A stretch of DNA of 39,011 nucleotides, from IMG/VR virus record IMGVR_UViG_3300037247_001584, positions 1 through 39,011 of that record. The stretch is one strand, 5' to 3'. Of the stretch, positions 29,983-37,281 are shown one piece after another (the first letter of the stretch is position 1; each line of letters starts with the position of its first letter). The notes below the pieces were generated by a model, which searched no databases, was not told where the DNA came from, and was given only the letters and a program-made list of their open reading frames with translations. The position numbers and the translations under genes are program-made. Source of the DNA: a virus.

Positions 29983-30187
29983 ATCAACCGTCTAAGCCCT
30001 TGGCTTGACGTGCTGATATGGGGGAATAATTACCCCCCGGATAACGACTTATGGACAGGGTTTTTAATGTTTGATTCTTGTATTAACAGACAACCAGGGA
30101 GGGCGATGGCTTGAACCCATGATTATTTACCGTAGGGCCGGCCTGTACTCCGGCCTCGCGGCAAGTTAATCAAGGGAGGTTTTTGAA
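29983..30187 (+). other. Non-coding region with hairpins and a promoter candidate
   Basis: 205 bases without a convincing gene. It holds three inverted repeats: AAGCC/GGCTT (29994-29998 with 30002-30006), GGGGG/CCCCC (30020-30024 with 30033-30037) and GGCCGG/CCGGCC (30136-30141 with 30150-30155). The last is 17 bases before the AGGGAGG of the next gene. The set could be a terminator/attenuator plus promoter, or a small RNA. Confidence 0.5.
30005..30032 (+). promoter_or_regulatory. Promoter candidate before the methyltransferase operon
   Basis: TTGACG (30005-30010), 16 bases, TAATTA (30027-30032). It overlaps two hairpins, so binding of a protein or RNA folding could modulate it. It would serve the HTH, methyltransferase, radical-SAM and integrase genes. 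Confidence 0.5.
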
Positions 30188-30625
30188 ATTAACACTATCA
30201 CTCATAAGCACGCGGCGCTTGATGTGGCCACGGACGAGCTGGCTATAATGTTCGGCACAGGGGAGATCATACTCGATGCCCAGGGCACGACACCGGCTGA
30301 CCTCCTCACGGACGATCAGAGGCACGCTCTCGCTCGCGGGGTACTGCAATGTGTGATCGAGCGTAACCTGTTGGGCCAGGCCATGCAGACCCTTGGGGGC
30401 CGTAAGTGGCTGAACATGCGCCAGGCGTGCGAATACCTGGGGGTCTCAGAGAACAAGATCAAGGAGCTGTGCCGTATGGGATTCATCTATGGCATGAAGC
30501 CTCAGCGCCTGGCTGAGTGGCGCATTGACCGCGAGAGCATAGATCAATATCTTAACAGCCAGCGGTCTGATGAGAATGATAAGATACAGAACCGCCTGCT
30601 CAAAGTAGCCGGGAGGAATGTATGA
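30188..30625 (+). CDS. HTH protein (excisionase-like), probable ATT start
   Basis: 145 residues if started at ATT 30188, which lies eight bases after a perfect AGGGAGG (30173-30179). The first conventional start, GTG at 30224, has no ribosome binding site; the extra 12 residues ([M]NTITHKHAALD) read like normal coding sequence. ATT starts are rare (infC, pcnB in E. coli). Residues about 72-125 carry a MerR/excisionase-type HTH: KWLNMRQACEYLGVSENKIK followed by a wing (LAEWRIDRESIDQYLN). It may be the directionality factor for the nearby integrase or an operon regulator. The stop overlaps the methyltransferase start. Confidence 0.65.
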   Translation: MNTITHKHAALDVATDELAIMFGTGEIILDAQGTTPADLLTDDQRHALARGVLQCVIERNLLGQAMQTLGGRKWLNMRQACEYLGVSENKIKELCRMGFIYGMKPQRLAEWRIDRESIDQYLNSQRSDENDKIQNRLLKVAGRNV

Positions 30626-31632
30626 AGGTTCACAAGTACAATACATTCGACCCGTGGCCGCTTGAGGACAAGAGCGTCCAGGCCATTATCACAAGTCCAC
30701 CGTACTGGGGCAAGCGCAACTATCCCATCCCTGATGTAATCATAGGGGGAGATTCGGAGCATGAACATATCTGGGTACCTGCCTCCCTGAAGGACAGTCG
30801 CTCATGGAAGAGCCCAAGCATAGTAAAGAGAGAGAACCTTACCAAGGATTGCAATATATGTGAGTGTGGCGCTTACTACGGTCAGCACGGCCTTGAGCCT
30901 TACATCCAGATGTACCTCGATAACTTCATGATATGGGTCAAGGAAGCCTGGCGGTGCCTGAAGGACGATGGCATACTGTTTATCAATATGGATGACACAT
31001 GGGGTGGGAGCTGGGGTGGTTCAAAGGATGACCCCCTCTTCAGGCGTAAGAGCTTGCTCATGATCCCGCAGCGCGTCTCAATTGCCATGTTCGATATGGG
31101 CTGGTACTTCCGTAATTATATGCCTTGGGAAAAAAGTAATGGTATACCTGACTCCGCAGGGGACAGGTTCGCTCATCGTCATGAGACTATATTCTTATGC
31201 ACCAAGAAGCCTGATTATTATTTTGACCTCGATCGGGTTAGAGTACCTTATCAGCCTGATTCATTCCGAAGGTTTAAGGATGGCTATACTCCTCAAAATA
31301 TTCCAGATAGTGATATGCCCGGACGTTCAAGACCGCATCAGAGGAATTATAAGATGCATCCCTTGGGCGCCAACCCCGGAGATGTCTGGAGATTCTCAGC
31401 ATCAAAGGAGCCCGGGCTCCAGCACTCAGCCATGTTCCCTGAACCATTAGTGGACCGCATGGTCAAATGCTCGACCAAGCCGGGTGATACGGTGCTTGAC
31501 CCCTTTGCCGGTTCGGGTACCACGCTCCGCGTGGCTGATTCCCTTGGCTGTAATGCCATTGGCTTTGACCTGGGCTACGAGGAAGTGAGAAAGCAACGCC
31601 TTACGGAGATCCAGAGGGAGATGGCGCTATGA
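30622..31632 (+). CDS. DNA methyltransferase, beta class (N4-cytosine/N6-adenine)
   Basis: 336 residues. Catalytic motif IV TSPPYW at 24-29 precedes the AdoMet motif I LDPFAGSGTT (about 293-302), which defines the beta order; SPPY favours N4-cytosine but adenine enzymes also have it. A small metal-like knuckle (CNICEC, Cys 77, 80, 82) with GQHGLEPYIQMYLDNF, then LKDDGILFINMDDTWGGSWG, match a widespread phage methyltransferase group. No restriction enzyme is nearby, so it is an orphan enzyme, possibly for protection from host restriction. It is coupled (ATGA) to the HTH gene and to the radical-SAM gene. Confidence 0.9.
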   Translation: MKVHKYNTFDPWPLEDKSVQAIITSPPYWGKRNYPIPDVIIGGDSEHEHIWVPASLKDSRSWKSPSIVKRENLTKDCNICECGAYYGQHGLEPYIQMYLDNFMIWVKEAWRCLKDDGILFINMDDTWGGSWGGSKDDPLFRRKSLLMIPQRVSIAMFDMGWYFRNYMPWEKSNGIPDSAGDRFAHRHETIFLCTKKPDYYFDLDRVRVPYQPDSFRRFKDGYTPQNIPDSDMPGRSRPHQRNYKMHPLGANPGDVWRFSASKEPGLQHSAMFPEPLVDRMVKCSTKPGDTVLDPFAGSGTTLRVADSLGCNAIGFDLGYEEVRKQRLTEIQREMAL

Positions 31633-32555
31633 AGGTCTTACTGATAGACATAGACAGCACTATCCCCAACCTGGCCCTTGCCAAATGTAAGGCATTCCAT
31701 GAGCAGAGGGGTGATACCGTGAGTGAGAACTTCCCCCTTGCCGCCAGCTCGGCTGATCGGATATATGTATCATGCGTATTCCAGAAGAACAGGCATGAAG
31801 CTGAACAGTATGAGGTATATCCTCAAGCTTCAATCGGCGGTTCCGGCTACGATCTTAAATCGAAGTTACCGCCTGAGATAGACGCTATCAAGCCTCGCAT
31901 CAATATGGGCTTCACCACAAGGGGTTGTATAAGGAAGTGCGGCTTCTGTGTGGTGCCTGAGAAGGAAGGTAATATTCAGATAGTGGGTGATCTCCTTGAC
32001 CTCTGGGACGGCAAGAACAAGCGCGTCACTATCATGGACAATAATATACTCGCTGTGCCCGAGCACTTCATGATGATATGCAGGCAGGCGCGAGAGAACA
32101 ATATCCGGATTGACTTTAACCAGGGCCTTGACCACAGGCTATTGACTCCTGAGATAGTGCAGGAGCTAGCCATCACGCCCATTTCAGCTTACAGGTTTGC
32201 GTATGATGGCTTGGGTATGCGTAAGTCTGTTAATCGCGCTGTGGCTCTCCTGCATGCGTATGGCATCAGGTATGCTCAATGGTACGTGCTCGTTGGATAT
32301 GATACCTCAATGCGTGAGGACGTTCAGCGTATCAATCACCTGCGGTTCCTCCGCCAGAGAGCCTATGTTCAGCGTTACAATCCAGAATATCGCAAATATA
32401 TTGTAATTGCCAGATGGGCTAACCAACGTAAAGTATCTAATATGACACTCATGCAGTTCATGAATCATAAAGCTGAAGTTAAATACTGTGACGAATGGAT
32501 GGATTGCTATTTGCATGACATTGGGCGTGACGTTATGGAGGGCCCCAGGGTATGA
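31629..32555 (+). CDS. Radical-SAM protein with B12-binding-like N-terminus
   Basis: 308 residues. The Cys motif CIRKCGFC (Cys100, 104, 107) binds a 4Fe-4S cluster for radical chemistry with S-adenosylmethionine; NMGFTTRGC precedes it and VTIMDNNILAV follows, where the next strand of the partial barrel lies. The first 60 residues (MKVLLIDIDSTIPNLALAKC) look like a small Rossmann or B12-binding-like domain, as in methylthiotransferase-like proteins. Similar phage proteins of unknown substrate exist. It overlaps the methyltransferase and integrase genes as ATGA. Together they suggest modification of a nucleic acid or protein (inference). Confidence 0.85.
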   Translation: MKVLLIDIDSTIPNLALAKCKAFHEQRGDTVSENFPLAASSADRIYVSCVFQKNRHEAEQYEVYPQASIGGSGYDLKSKLPPEIDAIKPRINMGFTTRGCIRKCGFCVVPEKEGNIQIVGDLLDLWDGKNKRVTIMDNNILAVPEHFMMICRQARENNIRIDFNQGLDHRLLTPEIVQELAITPISAYRFAYDGLGMRKSVNRAVALLHAYGIRYAQWYVLVGYDTSMREDVQRINHLRFLRQRAYVQRYNPEYRKYIVIARWANQRKVSNMTLMQFMNHKAEVKYCDEWMDCYLHDIGRDVMEGPRV

Positions 32556-33568
32556 GACTCTATAAGCGCGAGAACGGATACTGGTACATCGAGGTCAACC
32601 GGGGCTTTAAGTTCACCACGGGTACCAGGGACAAGCGTATTGCGGAGGAGTTCTTCCGGCGATACAGGGAGCAGCTCAGTGAGGGCAAACTCGTCAAGCT
32701 CGGGCGCACGAAGCATATCAAGGTGCTGGATATGATAGGCGAGTACCTGGAGCACAAGACAGACGAGGGCCTGGCTGGCAGCACGCTCAAGTCCTACCAC
32801 CAGTCACTCACGCAGATGGCAACCATCCTCGGCAACGGGATGGTGCGAAGTATTACAGGGGAACATGTGACCATCCTCAAACAGAGACTTCTGGAGCGTG
32901 GGGTACTTAAGAGCACCATCAACTCGCGCCTGACCATAGTGAGCAGCTTCTTCACCTGGGGCGTGGGACGCAAATATATGAGGGACAACCCATGCCAGAG
33001 GGGGCCGGGCGAGGGCACGCTCAGATTTAGGACAGACAAGTCCCTGCCTCGCTACCTGAGAGAGGACGAGATAGAGCGCCTGCTTGATGGGTCCCGTGCT
33101 ATACCGGGGCTATTGCTTGCGGTATGTATTGGGTTGTACGCGGGCCTCAGGGCGTCTGAGATGCTTAACCTCGATGCCCGCAAGGACATTGACCTCAGGA
33201 ACCGAAGGATCATAGTGCGCAGGACCAAGAGCAAAGAGGACCGTATGGTACCGATCAACGCGGCGCTGATGAAGGTGATAGGGAAGCAGCTCACGCCCTT
33301 TGACCGCTATGTTACGGGACGGCAGTGGTCATACAATATGCTGAGAACGCGCCTGAAGGCGCTGGACAGTATGACGGGGGACCACGTGACCTTCCATATG
33401 CTTCGGCACACGTTCGCCTCTTACCTTGCTATGCAGGACATATCCATGGCCAAGCTCCAGAGGTTGATGGGCCATAAGGATATCAAGACAACGATGATAT
33501 ACGCCAGGGTCTCGGATGAGTCGCTCCGCGAGAGCGTCGAGTCCCTAGACTTCGGCACAGGAGGATAG
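32552..33568 (+). CDS. int: Tyrosine integrase
   Basis: 338 residues. Catalytic set: Arg200 (GLYAGLRASEM), Lys in RTKSKEDR (about 226), His282 and Arg285 (HMLRHTFAS), His308 (LMGHKD), Tyr317 (TMIYARV). The N-terminal arm-binding region (MRLYKRENGYWYIEVNRGFK) is a three-stranded fold as in lambda Int-like enzymes, followed by the core-binding helical domain (SLTQMATILGNG, INSRLTIVSSFFTWGV). It integrates the phage at a host attachment site. Direct repeats suitable as arm sites lie just downstream. It is transcribed in the early direction, so integrase would also be expressed with the early operon. Confidence 0.95.
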   Translation: MRLYKRENGYWYIEVNRGFKFTTGTRDKRIAEEFFRRYREQLSEGKLVKLGRTKHIKVLDMIGEYLEHKTDEGLAGSTLKSYHQSLTQMATILGNGMVRSITGEHVTILKQRLLERGVLKSTINSRLTIVSSFFTWGVGRKYMRDNPCQRGPGEGTLRFRTDKSLPRYLREDEIERLLDGSRAIPGLLLAVCIGLYAGLRASEMLNLDARKDIDLRNRRIIVRRTKSKEDRMVPINAALMKVIGKQLTPFDRYVTGRQWSYNMLRTRLKALDSMTGDHVTFHMLRHTFASYLAMQDISMAKLQRLMGHKDIKTTMIYARVSDESLRESVESLDFGTGG

Positions 33569-33572
33569 TAAC

Positions 33573-33791
33573 ATGCACCCAAACAGCACCCAACGCCAAT
33601 GTAACCCACTGATTAATATACACCCCTCAGATAATAGCATATATTATGTGATAGGTGGGGTTAAGAGGTTGATATCTAAGGGAATAAAGGGTTTGCGGGG
33701 ATGGTTCAATAATCTTAAACCATCAGATACCATCAGATACCATCAGGTTTGCACCCAATTTACACCCAATCCGGAGGCTAATGCCTACTAG
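33573..33791 (+). CDS. Possible small protein overlapping the attP candidate
   Basis: A 72-residue reading frame begins four bases after the integrase stop, eight bases after a perfect AGGAGG located in the end of the integrase gene, and ends 11 bases into the next gene. Its sequence (MHPNSTQRQCNPLINIHPSD) shows no family and passes through the repeats thought to be integrase sites. The good ribosome binding site argues for it, the repeats against it. Confidence 0.35.
   Translation: MHPNSTQRQCNPLINIHPSDNSIYYVIGGVKRLISKGIKGLRGWFNNLKPSDTIRYHQVCTQFTPNPEANAY
33575..33769. other. Putative attP: paired arm-type repeats
   Basis: Two pairs of CACCCAA, each pair with an 11-base period: 33576-33582 and 33587-33593 on the left, 33752-33758 and 33763-33769 on the right. 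The space between them holds AT-rich sequence and the tandem repeat CATCAGATAC (33721-33746). This is how arm-type sites for a tyrosine integrase flank a core. No tRNA-gene fragment is visible, so the core cannot be placed. Confidence 0.45.
33721..33746 (+). repeat. Tandem repeat CATCAGATAC
   Basis: CATCAGATAC twice (33721-33730, 33731-33740) and a partial third copy (CATCAG, 33741-33746). The unit is nearly the same as the repeat at 3165-3180. It lies before the initiator gene and inside the possible attP. Confidence 0.6.
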
Positions 33792-34599
33792 CGAGGACAA
33801 GGGATATTTCATTGTTCCCAGGGCTCTGGCTGATCTTCCATGGTGGAACGAGAAGCCGTTCAGCAAGGCGCATGCGTTGGTGGACCTCTACAGGATAGCC
33901 AACTACAAGGACGGGGAGATTATAACCAAGCGTGGGATCATCGTGAAGGTGAAACGCGGGCAGGTTGGATGGTCTTTTCGGCTGCTCGCAGAGAAATGGG
34001 GTTGGGCGCCCAATACGGCGAAGCTTTTTCTTTTGAAGCTAAAGGACTGCTCACAGATTAGCATGCAGTGTGACACTGTAACCACCTTAATTACCTTAAA
34101 AGATTATGACAGATGGGATAAAGACTGCACGCAGAATAGCACGCAGGCTGCGTGCAGGCTGCGTGCAGCCTGCACGCAGCCTGACCCTATCAATACAGAT
34201 AAAGAAGTTAATACAGATAAAACAGGTAAAGAAGATGCTGTACAGCAGCACCCTTTAACTCAGATATTTCCTCCCCCTCTTAAGGCGCTATCCGAGGTGC
34301 CTGGCTACAAGGTGGATATGGTAATTGACGGTGACTATCTTCAGGAGCTGATAGAGGAGTTCCCAGGGGTGGACGTTATAAATCTGCTTAAGGGCTGGAA
34401 GGCATACAAGATAGATAAGCCTTTTAAGGCGAAGGACAATAAGCGCTCACAGCTCCGTAACCAGTTTGTAATGGCAAAGGAGCGTGGATTGCATAAGCGC
34501 GGTAAGGGTAAGGGTAATGGCAGTGGGAGCGGCGAGATGAGCGATGCTGAGAAGGTACACGCTGGTACGTTTGATTATGAAAAAGCCGGGAAGGCTTAA
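33781..34599 (+). CDS. Replication initiator, helix-turn-helix type, with internal origin
   Basis: 272 residues; GGAGG precedes the ATG. The first 110 residues are like phage replication initiators: GYFIVPRALADLPWWNEKPF, VKRGQVGWSFRLLAEKWGWA (winged-helix part), KLKDCSQISMQCDTVTTLIT and LKDYDRWD. The C-terminal part (LTQIFPPPLKALSEVPG, LLKGWKAYKIDKPF, RNQFVMAKERG) resembles the DnaD-like or replisome-organiser end, then a Gly/Lys tail. Bases 34125-34221 inside the gene encode the odd stretch TQNSTQAACRLRAACTQPDP and carry a dense cluster of repeats that looks like the origin, as in lambda O. A DnaC-like loader lies downstream, completing the module. Confidence 0.82.
   Translation: MPTSEDKGYFIVPRALADLPWWNEKPFSKAHALVDLYRIANYKDGEIITKRGIIVKVKRGQVGWSFRLLAEKWGWAPNTAKLFLLKLKDCSQISMQCDTVTTLITLKDYDRWDKDCTQNSTQAACRLRAACTQPDPINTDKEVNTDKTGKEDAVQQHPLTQIFPPPLKALSEVPGYKVDMVIDGDYLQELIEEFPGVDVINLLKGWKAYKIDKPFKAKDNKRSQLRNQFVMAKERGLHKRGKGKGNGSGSGEMSDAEKVHAGTFDYEKAGKA
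34125..34221. other. Candidate replication origin: iterons, 38-bp palindrome, AT-rich repeats
   Basis: Five copies of CTGC(A/G)(C/T)GCAG-type sequence start at 34125, 34137, 34148, 34159 and 34170, that is with 11-12 base phase. The last ones form a palindrome at 34145-34182: AGGCTGCGTGCAGGCTGC, two bases (GT), and its perfect reverse complement. The following AT-rich stretch holds two copies of AATACAGATAAA (34192-34203, 34210-34221), suited to unwinding. Iterons next to an AT-rich element inside an initiator gene is the lambda plan. Confidence 0.75.
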
Positions 34600-34611
34600 C
34601 AGGAGGATGTG

Positions 34612-35298
34612 ATGAAGAAGATACTCATTTTTATACTGCTGATGGTTCCGGCGCTTGCCCAGGCTGGCACTCTTGATCTTGGGTTCAAGGAGATCCGCTC
34701 CGCTGAGCTTGAGAGGGCTTATCACCTTGGGCTTGAACATGATATGGGCGAGTTCTCGGTGGGCGCCAGGCGCAACTATGGCCGCATCGGAGAGGTGGTC
34801 AATATCAACGATGCGCGTATCAGCCTGGGATACGATCCTGTGTTCAGCGATAAGTGGTCGGGCTGGTTTGATGCAACGGCAGGGTATAACAAGCCCGGAG
34901 GTATCGAGGCAGAGAACTTCCTGGGCGCCGGGCCCAAGTACACAGCTTACAGGTCTGATAGCGTAAAGGCCTCAATCTCGTTTGGATATATACATCACTG
35001 GCAATCGATGTTCGGCAGTGATGGCGTGCCCGAGTACAAGACAGTAAAGCGCTGGTCCCTGAGGGCCAAGTACAAGAGAACCGGCGAACACGGCAAGGCG
35101 CTCCTTGTGGCTTCATATCAGCCCGCGGTTGATGACAGCGCGGACTATCTGTCTACTGCCGAGGCCTCATACTCCATCGTCCTGAATGACTTCATGGATC
35201 TAAAGCTGTCGGTGTCTGACGAGTATCGAAGCATCGTCCCCGAGGGGCGGGAGAATAATAAACTGACCGAGACGGTCATGATCGTCCTTAAGTTCTAA
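34612..35298 (+). CDS. Phage-encoded outer-membrane beta-barrel protein
   Basis: 228 residues from the ATG at 34612, five bases after AGGAGG. Signal peptide MKKILIFILLMVPALAQA, then alternating amphipathic strands (GLEHDMGEFSVGARRNYGRI, WSGWFDATAGYNKPGGIEAE, VKASISFGYIHHWQSMFG, RWSLRAKYKR) and a final strand ending ETVMIVLKF, whose terminal Phe is the typical barrel signal. This resembles DUF481-type outer-membrane proteins. It is odd between the replication genes; it may alter the cell surface and exclude other phages during early infection (inference). Confidence 0.75.
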   Translation: MKKILIFILLMVPALAQAGTLDLGFKEIRSAELERAYHLGLEHDMGEFSVGARRNYGRIGEVVNINDARISLGYDPVFSDKWSGWFDATAGYNKPGGIEAENFLGAGPKYTAYRSDSVKASISFGYIHHWQSMFGSDGVPEYKTVKRWSLRAKYKRTGEHGKALLVASYQPAVDDSADYLSTAEASYSIVLNDFMDLKLSVSDEYRSIVPEGRENNKLTETVMIVLKF

Positions 35299-35308
35299 CG
35301 GAGGGGTG

Positions 35309-35845
35309 ATGGATAAAGAGCTAATCAACAGGCAACTAGCAACCCTCACACAGGAGCATTTCAGGGATAAGGCTGAGAAGGTGAGGGGAGTTTGTAAGCA
35401 TTGGACATTACCCCCTGGTAATTGTGTTCTAATTGGTGAAGCTTTAAATTTTGAGCATTGTACTAGTGCTCAATGTGCCTTTTTTAAACAAACACCAGAA
35501 CACGAACGGTTAATAAAGCTGGCTGAGAAGTATTGCTGGCATGAGTGGGTTATCAGCACTATTCCTATTGTCGGGGGTAAAGTTGCAAAATGCACTCTGT
35601 GTGCGAGTGAAATAGAGGGCGAATTATTTGCGCCCATTAATCCTAAAAGGCTAACAACACCCACATTCGACACAATCGAATCACTTATCACCCTGCTGAA
35701 TGATTTGGGGTTGTTTGCTGATTGTGTGCATTATATATGGCATATTCAGAAAATTAAATGGCACTATACATACGCCGAAATCCTAACCACGCCAGAGCTA
35801 TTAGCGCAAGCAATTTTGAGCTTCTTGAAGAGGCATAATGGTTAG
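35309..35845 (+). CDS. Unknown early protein with several Cys, AT-rich
   Basis: 178 residues from the ATG at 35309 after GGAGGGG. Cys pairs: GVCKHWTLPPGNC (positions about 29-40), HCTSAQC, and KCTLCASE around residue 95, so one or two zinc sites are likely. Ends with a helical part (FDTIESLITLLNDLGLFADC). More AT-rich than both neighbours, suggesting recent acquisition. Overlaps the loader gene by eight bases. No family recognised. Confidence 0.6.
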   Translation: MDKELINRQLATLTQEHFRDKAEKVRGVCKHWTLPPGNCVLIGEALNFEHCTSAQCAFFKQTPEHERLIKLAEKYCWHEWVISTIPIVGGKVAKCTLCASEIEGELFAPINPKRLTTPTFDTIESLITLLNDLGLFADCVHYIWHIQKIKWHYTYAEILTTPELLAQAILSFLKRHNG

Positions 35846-36572
35846 CCAGAGAGATAAGCAGGGCCTCAGCGCTGTGTCGCCTGAATTAAAGGAGATATAC
35901 GATCAAGCCATGAGTCATGAGCCATGGCCAGACCGTGTGTATAAGTGTGAGCCATGTAAAGACAAAGGCCTGCTTGATAATGGTGCGCGCTGTAAGTGTC
36001 TTATCACCCAGATAAAGATGGAGAAGTTTCACGCCCTCATGAAGGAGTGCCGTATACCGGGAGCCAAACGTTTTACCTTCGACAGGTACAAGCCGAAGAA
36101 CGAGTCTCAGGCCGCTGCCAAGCGTGCGGTGATGGCGTTCGAGCGTGGGCCCAAGGGCTTCTATCTGGTGGGTGATACTGGCGTTGGCAAGACCCATCTC
36201 ATGACCGCCCTGGCGCAGAGGGTGGTTGACGTCCAGCACCGTCCGGCTATCGTGTTCAGCTCGGCTGTGCTGTTTGATAACCTCCTGAGCGGTACGATGG
36301 AGGCGCGGGAGGAGAAGTTCAGGCAGGTGATGAGTATCCCCTTCCTGGTGATCGATGATATAGGCGAGGAGCGCAGGACTGAGGCTGTGGATAAGGCCAT
36401 GTGGTCGCTTATCAATGAGCGATACAATGCGTTTACGCGGAGGGTGACGTGCTTCACGAGCAACCTAATGCAGAGTCAGCTTAAAGAAGCGTGCGGGTAT
36501 AGCGCCACCATGATCGACAGAATACGAGGGCTGGCTGATGAGATCATAGTCACCGGCCCCAGTGGGAGGTAA
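35838..36572 (+). CDS. DnaC-like helicase loader ATPase
   Basis: 244 residues. N-terminal zinc-like cluster (CEPC at 37-40, CKC at 52-54) followed by an AAA+ ATPase: Walker A GDTGVGKT (112-119), Walker B FLVIDDIG (169-176), sensor I FTSN (about 206-209), Arg finger region MIDRIRGLAD (about 225). This is the DnaC/IstB-type arrangement, which places the host or phage replicative helicase at the origin. It works with the initiator encoded upstream. The start overlaps the previous stop; GAAGAGG precedes it. Confidence 0.9.
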   Translation: MVSQRDKQGLSAVSPELKEIYDQAMSHEPWPDRVYKCEPCKDKGLLDNGARCKCLITQIKMEKFHALMKECRIPGAKRFTFDRYKPKNESQAAAKRAVMAFERGPKGFYLVGDTGVGKTHLMTALAQRVVDVQHRPAIVFSSAVLFDNLLSGTMEAREEKFRQVMSIPFLVIDDIGEERRTEAVDKAMWSLINERYNAFTRRVTCFTSNLMQSQLKEACGYSATMIDRIRGLADEIIVTGPSGR

Positions 36573-36573
36573 A

Positions 36574-36678
36574 ATGGAGGATTCATTTATAGTTGGGCTT
36601 TGTCTTGGATTGATATGGGGTGCCTGTATCGGTGTGATAGTTACATGCTGGCATTTCAGACGTTTAGTGGGAAGGTAG
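36574..36678 (+). CDS. 34-residue membrane miniprotein
   Basis: MEDSFIVGLCLGLIWGAC and then IGVIVTCWHFRRLVGR: an acidic start, one membrane span and a basic end. The ATG is one base after the loader stop, with GGGAGG four bases upstream. The next gene begins three bases after its stop. Too short for family assignment, but the ribosome binding site and tight packing support translation. Confidence 0.55.
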   Translation: MEDSFIVGLCLGLIWGACIGVIVTCWHFRRLVGR

Positions 36679-36681
36679 AGG

Positions 36682-36882
36682 ATGAGTAAGAAAGCGTATA
36701 ATCCGCTACCTGTGGGAGCTGTTAAACCATCTCCGCCTCCAGCCCCTCCAAAAGTGAATCAGGATAGGTGCGAGCGAGCCGCTGAGATATTAGAGCATCA
36801 ATCTAATGTTGTCGGGAAAGGAACTATGTTGCCCAGCGATATCCTCTGGCTTGTATCCCGAGCCCTGAGAGGTAAAGAGTAG
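36682..36882 (+). CDS. Small unknown protein
   Basis: 66 residues: a Pro-rich start (PLPVGAVKPSPPPAPPKVNQ) and a helical end with WLVSRALRG. GAAGG lies six bases before the ATG. Such short Pro-rich proteins occur near replication genes; role unknown. Confidence 0.5.
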   Translation: MSKKAYNPLPVGAVKPSPPPAPPKVNQDRCERAAEILEHQSNVVGKGTMLPSDILWLVSRALRGKE

Positions 36883-36885
36883 CTC

Positions 36886-37281
36886 ATGACTGACCTCTCC
36901 TCCATAAGAGCCGAAGTGGCGGCACTGGACGATCAGGCCTTGATACTGGAGGTGGTGAAGGCCATCGGGTGGACCGTCCAGGAGGGTGGACACTATGCCA
37001 TGAAGCATGACGGCACGCGCTTTATGCTGGCTGATCCAAAGGTCCTTGGGCGGTGCATGCTGGGCTCAGTGCTCGACCTGACCAGCAAGAGCATACAGTG
37101 GGCCCGGCTGCATGAGGTGGTGAGTGGGGCGTGGGAGAACCCGTTTACTGTTGAGAACTTCGAGGAGGCGTTGAGGTATATGGCCGGGAACACGCCAGGC
37201 CCTGACCTGTGCGACGCCCTGATGATCAAACCGCGCCAGCTATGCGAATGCATAGTCATGGCACAAAGGATGAGGGGATGA
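36886..37281 (+). CDS. Unknown protein
   Basis: 131 residues, all-helical pattern with a small central hairpin (VQEGGHYAMKHDGTRFMLAD). A Phe/Trp-rich patch around FTVENFEEALRYMAG. It overlaps the ASCH-like gene by four bases (ATGA). No family recognised. Confidence 0.55.
   Translation: MTDLSSIRAEVAALDDQALILEVVKAIGWTVQEGGHYAMKHDGTRFMLADPKVLGRCMLGSVLDLTSKSIQWARLHEVVSGAWENPFTVENFEEALRYMAGNTPGPDLCDALMIKPRQLCECIVMAQRMRG

Noticed and set aside
30183-30245. TTG at 30183 as start of the HTH gene
   Set aside because: It is in another frame, which stops after 21 codons, and only three bases separate it from the ribosome binding site.
33575-33769. CRISPR-like array
   Set aside because: The repeats are only 7-10 bases, tandem or in pairs, without regular spacers; attP or regulator sites fit better.
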